A stretch of DNA of 9,172 nucleotides, taken from an uncultured Selenomonas sp. GTDB taxonomy: Bacteria; Bacillota; Negativicutes; Selenomonadales; Selenomonadaceae. Positions 1-4,563 of this stretch are shown piece by piece. Positions within the stretch are counted from its first letter, which is position 1. Each line of letters begins with the position of its first letter. The position numbers and the translations under genes were made by a program. Below the pieces are notes generated by a model. That model had not been told where the DNA came from and made no database searches. It saw only the letters and a list, made by a program, of their open reading frames with translations. Where the stretch lies: positions 1 to 9,172 of the forward strand of contig CAJPRR010000092.1 in assembly GCA_905373085.1 (NCBI GenBank). Reading direction: 5' to 3'.

Positions 1-51
1 TGTAAGGGCAGCGCACAATGTCCGCGAAGTGGACGTTTGTGCGTGTAGTTT
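1..51 (+). repeat. Left terminal inverted repeat
   Basis: This is 48/51 identical to the reverse complement of 1435-1485. It starts TGTAAGGGC and ends GTGTAGTTT. Inside it, 12-43 is an imperfect palindrome: CGCACAATGTCC and GGACGTTTGTGCG flank the 7-nt spacer GCGAAGT, which is the layout of a tyrosine-recombinase core site (two inverted arms around a 6-8 bp crossover region). It coincides exactly with the window edge, so it may extend further left. Confidence 0.85.
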
Positions 52-60
52 GCCACTCGT

Positions 61-90
61 AGTATACCACATCCGCCGCTCCTCATGCAA
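61..90 (-). promoter_or_regulatory. Possible outward-facing promoter at the left end of the element
   Basis: On the minus strand, TTGCAT (85-90) lies 18 nt upstream of TATACT (61-66), and the -10 box is preceded by TGG, giving an extended -10 (TGnTATACT). Transcription would start near position 54 and run leftwards through the left terminal repeat into the flanking DNA. The -35 match is poor (three of six), so the call rests on the extended -10. Confidence 0.35.
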
Positions 91-171
91 GTCTTTCGTG
101 CCCGCCGTGCCGTGCTTCCTCTCGTCGGCCTTAGTGTAAAATATTTCTCGGCAAGGGGTTGCAAAAAGGCA

Positions 172-232
172 AAGAGACCTGTACCCTATAGTGTATGTTG
201 ACAAGGCAAATACAAAATAAGGAAGGTCTCTT
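172..232 (+). repeat. 9-bp inverted repeat in the recombinase leader
   Basis: AAGAGACCT (172-180) and AGGTCTCTT (224-232) are perfect inverted copies 43 bp apart. The right copy overlaps the end of the Shine-Dalgarno sequence GGAAGG (221-226) and abuts the ATG of the leader ORF at 233. It could be a protein-binding pair or an RNA stem hiding the ribosome binding site. A possible -10 box TATAGT lies at 187-192, but no convincing -35 is seen with it; if transcription starts there, the left arm would not be in the RNA, which favours a DNA-level role. Confidence 0.45.
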
Positions 233-319
233 ATGGAAACCGTTGTAACCTCGTTGGAGAAACGGGGATTGGGTGGAGGGAAAGTGCCCGCTCCTCGCCA
301 AGCGCACGGGTGTACTTGA
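233..319 (+). CDS. Possible 28-residue leader peptide ahead of the recombinase
   Basis: ATG at 233 is preceded by GGAAGG with a 6-nt gap, the best ribosome binding site in this leader region. The reading frame encodes 28 residues (starts METVVTSLEK, ends QAHGCT) and stops at 317-319, just 6 nt before the first in-frame ATG of the recombinase. It has no recognisable domain, no run of one amino acid that would indicate classical attenuation, and no signal peptide. The spacing suggests it could couple or throttle translation of the recombinase. It may equally be a chance ORF. Confidence 0.35.
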   Translation: METVVTSLEKRGLGGGKVPAPRQAHGCT

Positions 320-358
320 AAGTGTATGTCGTTCCTTGAGCAAAGGAGCAGACAAGTC

Positions 359-1417
359 ATGCAAACAATAGCAGAATCAGCATCAGTATCCCAAAGCCTT
401 CAAAGCCAGCTAGCCTTTATGGCGAAGCAAATAGAAGCCTTGACGGCATTGACGCAACAGACGGTAGCAAAGCCAAGCATGAAGGGGGACAGCATAACGC
501 TTGACGAATATTTTCCGATTTGGGAAGCAACGAAGAGCCACGACATACAGAAAACGACGCTGCAAAAGAATCGCCATACCTACAAGCGCATAAGTGCGGT
601 ATTCGGCGCGAAGAAGCTATCAGACATACAGCGTGCAGACGTGCAGAACTTTGTGAACGACATGGCAGAAAAGCTGTCAATGGATTACATAAAGCACATC
701 AAAGGCATGTTAAACAGTATGCTTGAGCTTGCCTTAGCCGACGACTATATAGCGAAGAATCCATGCAAGGCGATCAAACTGCCGAAGGTGGAAACGAAGA
801 AGAAGCGTCCTGCCACAAAAGAGGAGTACGAAGCTATGGTGAAGGTATCAAAAGACCATCGCTTGGGCTTCACGATCCCCCTGCTCTTTGAAACAGGCAT
901 AAGGCGCGGCGAGCTTCTTGCGTTGACATGGGACGACGTGGATTTTCAGAAGAAGCGTATTCATGTCACGAAGCAATACACGGTAAACTGCGGGCGCGGC
1001 GAAGCGGTCTTGAAGCACCACACAAAGACGAAAGCAGGCATGAGGTATGTTCCCCTGTCGCCGAATTTGGTGAAGCTGCTGAAAGAAGAGCGGAAGAAAA
1101 GCAAAGGTTTCCGATTCGTTGTGAGACAGAGGGGGAAAGACGCTATGGTGACACCCTCCGTATATGGCAAGGTGTTCAACGTATGGAAGTGGACAGCTAA
1201 CATAGCGGACGATATAACTCCCCATTCCGGAAGGCATTACTTCGGGACAAACATGCACAAGAGCGGAATACCGACGACGATGCTTTCACAAGTCATGGGA
1301 CATGCCGATGGTACAACCACAATGGACATATATTGTCACGATAGCAACGAATTTGACGCATCGGATAGGAAGAAAATCGAAGAAGGATTGAGGGGCTTAG
1401 GTCTTAGAAACAAATAA
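359..1417 (+). CDS. Tyrosine recombinase / phage-type integrase
   Basis: This site-specific DNA recombinase breaks and rejoins strands through a covalent 3'-phosphotyrosine intermediate. Numbered from ATG 359 (352 aa), the catalytic set is complete: R182 (TGIRRGELLAL), K223 (KTKAGMRYVPL), H289 and R292 (HSGRH), H315 (MGH) and nucleophile Y325 (MDIYCH). Residues about 47-140 are the helical core-binding (SAM-like) domain. Residues 1-40 are polar and Q/A/S-rich and may form a coiled coil where many integrases have an arm-binding domain. I prefer ATG 359 because AGGAG (344-348) lies 10 nt upstream. ATG 326 (363 aa) is also in frame but has a poor ribosome site, although it could be reached by reinitiation after the leader ORF. 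The gene is the only sizeable one between the terminal repeats, which are the likely substrates. Confidence 0.93.
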   Translation: MQTIAESASVSQSLQSQLAFMAKQIEALTALTQQTVAKPSMKGDSITLDEYFPIWEATKSHDIQKTTLQKNRHTYKRISAVFGAKKLSDIQRADVQNFVNDMAEKLSMDYIKHIKGMLNSMLELALADDYIAKNPCKAIKLPKVETKKKRPATKEEYEAMVKVSKDHRLGFTIPLLFETGIRRGELLALTWDDVDFQKKRIHVTKQYTVNCGRGEAVLKHHTKTKAGMRYVPLSPNLVKLLKEERKKSKGFRFVVRQRGKDAMVTPSVYGKVFNVWKWTANIADDITPHSGRHYFGTNMHKSGIPTTMLSQVMGHADGTTTMDIYCHDSNEFDASDRKKIEEGLRGLGLRNK

Positions 1418-1434
1418 GCGGGTATTTTAGGCAT

Positions 1435-1485
1435 AAACTACACGCACAAACGTCCACTTTGTGGACATTGTGCGCCGCCCTTACA
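1435..1485 (-). repeat. Right terminal inverted repeat
   Basis: This is the inverted partner of 1-51. Its inner palindrome is stronger than the left one: GTCCAC-TTT-GTGGAC is a perfect 6-bp stem, extended outward by CGCACAA and TTGTGCG. In RNA it could form a hairpin starting about 24 nt after the recombinase stop codon, so it may also end that transcript, although there is no T-run. Read in the same orientation as the left copy, the 7-nt spacer is ACAAAGT rather than GCGAAGT. Confidence 0.85.
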
Positions 1486-1534
1486 GAAGCCTAGCCAATC
1501 GGTCTGCGCCTTCGGCTTGACCTCTTGGGGCTTC
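1486..1534. other. Long interrupted hairpin flush with the right repeat
   Basis: Starting at the first base after the terminal repeat, four nested arms pair in order: GAAGCC with GGCTTC, CCAA with TTGG, GGTC with GACC, and GCC with GGC around a TTC loop. This gives 17 base pairs broken by small internal loops. It has no adjoining T-run on either strand, so it is not a typical intrinsic terminator. It could be a small structured RNA, the remnant of a target site, or part of a larger recombination site. Function unknown. Confidence 0.5.
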
Positions 1535-1539
1535 ATGGT

Positions 1540-1573
1540 AAAAAAATGGAGCTATCCAAATAGCAGTTGGATA
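1540..1573 (-). terminator. Possible terminator of the tRNA-Pro transcript
   Basis: On the minus strand a 7-bp stem (TATCCAA/TTGGATA, 7-nt loop, 1553-1573) is followed after 6 nt by seven T residues (1540-1546). It lies about 30 nt beyond the 3' CCA of the tRNA. The stem is AT-rich and the gap to the T-run is long, so this is a weak call. Confidence 0.4.
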
Positions 1574-1600
1574 ACCCCTAAAGCCTTGAAAATACTAAGC

Positions 1601-1677
1601 TGGTCGGAGCGACGGGATTTGAACCCACGACCTCTTCCACCCCAAGGAAGCGCTCTACCAAGCTGAGCCACGCCCCG
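1601..1677 (-). tRNA. tRNA-Pro (anticodon GGG)
   Basis: The 77-nt minus-strand gene folds as a normal cloverleaf. Acceptor CGGGGCG pairs with CGCTCCG (one G-T), the D stem is GCTC/GAGC, and the anticodon stem CTTCC/GGAAG carries loop TTGGGGT, giving anticodon GGG, which reads CCC/CCT proline codons. The T loop TTCAAAT is closed by a five-pair stem with two wobbles. The C1-G72 pair is typical of tRNA-Pro. The discriminator A and CCA are encoded. It is intact, and its 3' end is 115 bp from the end of the recombinase element, so the element has not used the tRNA 3' end as its visible junction. Confidence 0.95.
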
Positions 1678-1685
1678 ACTGCTTA

Positions 1686-1691
1686 AGTATA
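1686..1691 (-). promoter_or_regulatory. -10 box of the tRNA-Pro promoter
   Basis: TATACT on the minus strand lies 8 nt upstream of the mature tRNA 5' end, so the primary transcript would have almost no 5' leader. At the expected distance upstream only a poor -35 (TAGCTT, 1709-1714) is visible. A second minus-strand start further upstream cannot be excluded. Confidence 0.6.
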
Positions 1692-1874
1692 GCAGACTTC
1701 TCCTGAAAAAGCTAGGGGGAACTTTCTTTTTTTAGAAAAACTTTGCGGCGGCAGGATTTTCGGATGAGGAGATTGCTTGACTGATACATAATGGAAAGTA
1801 TTTGAAATTGTACGAGTGCAAAAGCATAGGAAGAAATATTCTCAATCAAGAGAATGAAGGACTTTTTTCGTTTT

Positions 1875-1890
1875 GGTAACAAGTGTTACC
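1875..1890 (+). promoter_or_regulatory. Perfect palindromic operator upstream of hcp (CRP/FNR-type layout)
   Basis: GGTAAC-AAGT-GTTACC is a perfect 6-4-6 inverted repeat. Its centre lies about 41 bp upstream of the start predicted from the -10 box at 1912-1917, which is the geometry of a class II activator site for CRP/FNR-family regulators. In anaerobes hcp is commonly controlled by HcpR, a regulator of that family responsive to nitrosative stress, so HcpR or an FNR-like protein is the likely ligand (inference). The promoter lacks a recognisable -35, as expected for activator dependence. No regulator gene is in the window. Confidence 0.65.
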
Positions 1891-1908
1891 GAAGAGGCAT
1901 GTTCTCTT

Positions 1909-1917
1909 TGCTATGAT
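1909..1917 (+). promoter_or_regulatory. Extended -10 of the hcp promoter
   Basis: TGCTATGAT combines a TGn extension with the -10 hexamer TATGAT (1912-1917). The region 17 nt upstream (CCGAAG) is not a -35 box and partly overlaps the operator. The predicted start is near 1924, giving a leader of about 55 nt. Confidence 0.6.
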
Positions 1918-1930
1918 AGGGCTGTCAAGA

Positions 1931-1949
1931 GGAACTGCGCCGCAGTTCC
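1931..1949 (+). other. Hairpin near the 5' end of the hcp transcript
   Basis: GGAACTGC (1931-1938) and GCAGTTCC (1942-1949) form a perfect 8-bp stem with a GCC loop, a few nucleotides after the predicted start and 11 nt before the purine-rich ribosome site (1960-1970). It may protect the 5' end of the mRNA or be a repressor site just downstream of the start. No T-run follows, so it is not a terminator. Confidence 0.5.
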
Positions 1950-1979
1950 CGTCATATTGAAGGAGAGAGGACGGTATAT

Positions 1980-3617
1980 ATGGAGAACAAGATGTTTTGT
2001 TTTCAGTGTCAGGAGACGGCGGGCTGCAAGGGCTGCACGCAGGTGGGTGTTTGCGGCAAGAAGCCGGAGGTCGCAGGGCTTCAAGACCTTTTGGTTTATG
2101 TGACGAAAGGAATTTCCGCTGTTTCGATGGCGCTGCGCGAGGCGGGAAAGACGATTTCCCGGGAGGTCAATGATCGCGTCACGCTGAATCTCTTCATCAC
2201 GATCACGAATGCGAACTTTGACGATGCGGCGATTGCCGATGCGATCGAAGAGACGCTGCGCATGAAGGAAGAGCTGCTGAAGGAGCTTGCCGACACGTCG
2301 AGGCTTCCGGCGGCGGCTCTTTGGAACGGTGCGAGGAGCGAATTTCAGGCGAAGGCGGCTGCGGCAGACGTAGGCGTTCTCGCGACGGAGAACGAGGATG
2401 TCCGCAGCCTCAGGGAGCTTGCGACGTACGGCCTCAAGGGCATGGCGGCGTACAATCATCATGCGAATGTCGTTGACTATCGCGATGAGGCGATCGACGC
2501 CTTCATGCAGAAGGCGTTGGCGAAGCTTCTGGACGACAGCCTCTCGGGCGACGACCTCACGGCTCTCGTGCTGGAGACGGGCAAGTACGGCGTCGATGTC
2601 ATGGCGCTCTTGGACAAGGCGAACACGGAGACTTACGGCAATCCGGAAATCACGAAGGTTGATCTCGGCGTGCGCAGGAATCCGGGCATCTTGATCTCGG
2701 GTCACGATCTCAAGGATTTGAAGGAATTGCTCGATCAGACGGAGGGCACGGGCGTCGACGTTTATACGCACGGCGAAATGCTGCCTGCGCACTACTATCC
2801 GGCCTTCAAGAAGTACGCACACTTCGCGGGCAACTACGGCAATGCTTGGTGGCAGCAGAAGGAAGAGTTTGAGGCGTTCAACGGCCCGATCCTCATGACG
2901 ACGAACTGCATTGTGCCGCCGAAGGCGAGCTATCAGGATCGCATCTTCACGACGGCTGCCGTCGGCTTCCCCGGCTGTCCGCATATCGAGGAGAAGAACG
3001 GCAGGAAGGACTTCTCCGCTGTCATCGAGTTGGCGAAGAAATGTGCGCCTCCGAAGGAATTGGAGCAGGGCGAGATCGTCGGCGGTTTTGCGCATGAGCA
3101 GGTCTTTGCGCTTGCCGACAAGGTGGTTGACGCTGTGAAGTCGGGGGCAATCAAGAAGTTTGTCGTCATGGCCGGCTGCGACGGTCGTCATAAGACACGC
3201 AACTATTACCGCGACTTCGCCGAGGCTCTGCCGAAGGACACGGTCATCCTGACGGCGGGCTGCGCGAAGTACAAGTACATCAAGCTCAATCTCGGCGATA
3301 TCGGCGGCATTCCGCGCGTCCTCGATGCGGGTCAGTGCAACGATTCGTACTCCTTGGCGCTCATCGCGCTGAAACTCAAGGAAGTCTTTGGCCTCGCCGA
3401 TGTGAACGAGCTGCCGGTTGTTTACAATATCGCATGGTATGAGCAGAAGGCGGTCATCGTCCTCCTCGCGCTCCTGCATCTCGGCGTGAAGAACATCCAC
3501 CTCGGACCGACGCTGCCGGCATTCCTCTCGCCGAACGTCGCGAAGGTTCTCGTCGAGGCCTTCGGCATCGGCGGCATCACGGATGTCGAGAACGACATCA
3601 AGAGCATGATCGGCTGA
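1980..3617 (+). CDS. hcp: Hybrid-cluster protein (Hcp; NO reductase/hydroxylamine reductase)
   Basis: This is a cytoplasmic iron-sulfur enzyme of 545 aa, the normal length. N-terminal cysteines C7, C10, C19 and C25 (C-x2-C-x8-C-x5-C) bind the cubane cluster; C16 is an extra cysteine inside that loop. All eight ligands of the hybrid 4Fe-2S-2O cluster are found at positions matching the known Hcp set: H242, E266, C310, C400 (persulfide position, MAGCDGRHK), C428, C453 (GQCNDS), E488 and K490 (WYEQK). Family members reduce hydroxylamine in vitro and act physiologically on nitric oxide and in protein S-nitrosylation. A purine-rich AAGGAGAGAGG precedes the ATG. The gene is monocistronic: own promoter and operator upstream, strong terminator downstream. 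The usual partner reductase (Hcr) is not adjacent, so electrons must come from another donor. Confidence 0.97.
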   Translation: MENKMFCFQCQETAGCKGCTQVGVCGKKPEVAGLQDLLVYVTKGISAVSMALREAGKTISREVNDRVTLNLFITITNANFDDAAIADAIEETLRMKEELLKELADTSRLPAAALWNGARSEFQAKAAAADVGVLATENEDVRSLRELATYGLKGMAAYNHHANVVDYRDEAIDAFMQKALAKLLDDSLSGDDLTALVLETGKYGVDVMALLDKANTETYGNPEITKVDLGVRRNPGILISGHDLKDLKELLDQTEGTGVDVYTHGEMLPAHYYPAFKKYAHFAGNYGNAWWQQKEEFEAFNGPILMTTNCIVPPKASYQDRIFTTAAVGFPGCPHIEEKNGRKDFSAVIELAKKCAPPKELEQGEIVGGFAHEQVFALADKVVDAVKSGAIKKFVVMAGCDGRHKTRNYYRDFAEALPKDTVILTAGCAKYKYIKLNLGDIGGIPRVLDAGQCNDSYSLALIALKLKEVFGLADVNELPVVYNIAWYEQKAVIVLLALLHLGVKNIHLGPTLPAFLSPNVAKVLVEAFGIGGITDVENDIKSMIG

Positions 3618-3648
3618 GCATCGTATGTGCTGAAGCTGCATAGTGAAA

Positions 3649-3689
3649 AAAAAGGGTTCCTCTTGCAAAGGGCAAGGGGAACCCTTTTT
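3649..3689 (+). terminator. Intrinsic terminator of hcp
   Basis: An 18-bp stem, AAAAAGGGTTCC-TCTTGC against GCAAGG-GGAACCCTTTTT with one T-G wobble and loop AAAGG, ends in a T5 run. The A-run on the 5' side means it could also work on the opposite strand. Confidence 0.92.
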
Positions 3690-3727
3690 ATCAAAGTTTT
3701 CGGGGCATGATGCAGAATTTTTGCATA

Positions 3728-3756
3728 TTGCGGCGGGAAATGCTTTATGTTAAAAT
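3728..3756 (+). promoter_or_regulatory. Promoter of the membrane-protein gene
   Basis: TTGCGG (3728-3733) and TAAAAT (3751-3756) are separated by exactly 17 bp, shortly after the hcp terminator and about 42 bp before the preferred start codon. It indicates independent transcription from hcp. Confidence 0.6.
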
Positions 3757-3798
3757 CTTTTTAGGTATGGGAGAGGGATGCAGGGAGAGGTTTTGGCA

Positions 3799-4509
3799 AT
3801 GAAGCTTTTGCAGCAGCTGCGCTCCAAGGTGCGGGCGATCCGAAAGCGTCCCGAGGTCTACGTACGCCACTATGCGTTAGCGCTCGTCCTGCGTGGAACG
3901 CTCATCTTTTTGGAAGTCGTCTTGCTGCGCCTTTTCTATGTGCCGCTGCGCCTCGCCGATCTCTCGACGAGGGAGATCGTGCAGTACATGCGCAAGATCG
4001 ACTTCAATGTCTGGATATGGTTCAAAGGGGCGCTGGGGAAGTGTCTGGAAGTGAAGAGCTGGCTGCAGGGGCTGGGAAATTTCGCCTCTTTGCCCGAAGC
4101 GCTGCGGCAGCTGAACACGCGCCTCTATGCGTGGCTGCAATGGAAGCGCGAGGCCGTCCTTTCCCTTTGCCGTATGCTGCGGGAGCCGCGCAAGCTGGGG
4201 AAGCGCGTGCGGGAATTCCTGCGCCGTCACTTCCGTAACCGCCGCATGGTGCGGCGCGGTGCCGTGCGCATGGTCTTGGGCGTGATTTTGGCAAAGCTCC
4301 TGACGGTTCTTTACGTCGTCTTCGCGGGGGCGGCGATCTTCTCCGTCTGGGGATTCGACTGCCTCTTTATAATCTTGGGCTTCCTGCAGCTGGCCGCAAC
4401 AAGGATCGCCCACTTTTTGGGGCGCGTCATCGAGCATCATATCTATCTTGTGCAGAAAGGTGCAGTAACGGCTTCCTCGCGCTCGACGCATCGAAGAGGC
4501 GGCGCATAA
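3799..4509 (+). CDS. Arg-rich membrane protein of unknown function
   Basis: I do not recognise this family. From ATG 3799 it is 236 aa and very basic. Hydrophobic segments lie at about 23-52 and as a likely helical pair at 158-186 and 187-207. Between them, residues 55-155 are amphipathic and Arg/Lys/Trp-rich (for example WLQWKRE, RKLGKRVREF). The N-terminus is positive (LRSKVRAIRKRP) and there is no cleavable signal peptide. I choose 3799 because GGGAGAGG lies 8 nt upstream; ATG 3778, seven codons earlier, sits directly on its own purine tract with no spacing. No Cys pairs, nucleotide-binding motifs or repeats are seen. It has its own promoter and terminator, so the neighbours give no functional clue. 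Confidence 0.8.
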   Translation: MKLLQQLRSKVRAIRKRPEVYVRHYALALVLRGTLIFLEVVLLRLFYVPLRLADLSTREIVQYMRKIDFNVWIWFKGALGKCLEVKSWLQGLGNFASLPEALRQLNTRLYAWLQWKREAVLSLCRMLREPRKLGKRVREFLRRHFRNRRMVRRGAVRMVLGVILAKLLTVLYVVFAGAAIFSVWGFDCLFIILGFLQLAATRIAHFLGRVIEHHIYLVQKGAVTASSRSTHRRGGA

Positions 4510-4540
4510 GTCGGGATGGACTTGTGCGCCGCCCTGTTTT
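4498..4540 (+). terminator. Terminator overlapping the stop codon of the membrane-protein gene
   Basis: A 15-bp stem (4498-4512 with 4519-4533, one T-G wobble, loop GGGATG) is followed by CTGTTTT. The 5' arm contains the last three codons and the TAA, so the terminating ribosome covers half of the hairpin. The opposite strand lacks a T-run, so it mainly serves the plus-strand gene. Confidence 0.8.
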
Positions 4541-4563
4541 CATGCACGGGATGGCCTGTCGTG

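Larger units (their letters stand above)
1..1485 (+). mobile_element. Putative tyrosine-recombinase element bounded by 51-bp terminal inverted repeats
   Basis: The first 51 bases recur as an inverted copy at 1435-1485 with three mismatches (left positions 10, 24 and 26), and the match stops abruptly on the inner side. The only sizeable gene between them is a complete tyrosine recombinase. There is also a 28-codon leader ORF, a short internal inverted repeat and a possible outward promoter. The recombinase uses many ATA isoleucine codons whereas hcp and rarA use ATC/ATT, which fits foreign origin. No excisionase, replication or cargo gene is visible. Such a structure could be a minimal transposon-like element or a DNA inversion cassette. 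The base left of position 1 is outside the window, so neither a target duplication nor the true left limit can be tested. I do not recognise a named family. Confidence 0.7.

Noticed and set aside
198..203. TTGACA consensus -35 in the recombinase leader
   Set aside because: No acceptable -10 lies 16-18 bp downstream; the Shine-Dalgarno sequence of the leader ORF is there instead.
131..364. 77-codon minus-strand frame in the recombinase leader
   Set aside because: No ribosome site or domain, and it overlaps the leader ORF and the recombinase start.
1486..1534. Integron attC site
   Set aside because: The folded outline is suggestive, but the R box consensus (GTTRRRY / RYYYAAC) is absent.
1838..1868. 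Terminator-like hairpin ATTCTC/GAGAAT followed by a T6 run, upstream of hcp
   Set aside because: The stem is only 6 AT-rich base pairs with a 7-nt gap to the T-run, and no gene is seen ending upstream on the plus strand. The rest of 1692-1874 shows nothing I can support.
1911..3668. 585-codon open frame on the minus strand, longer than hcp
   Set aside because: It lies fully across hcp, has Arg/Leu-rich non-domain sequence and arises from the GC-skewed codons of hcp, whose ligands are all intact.
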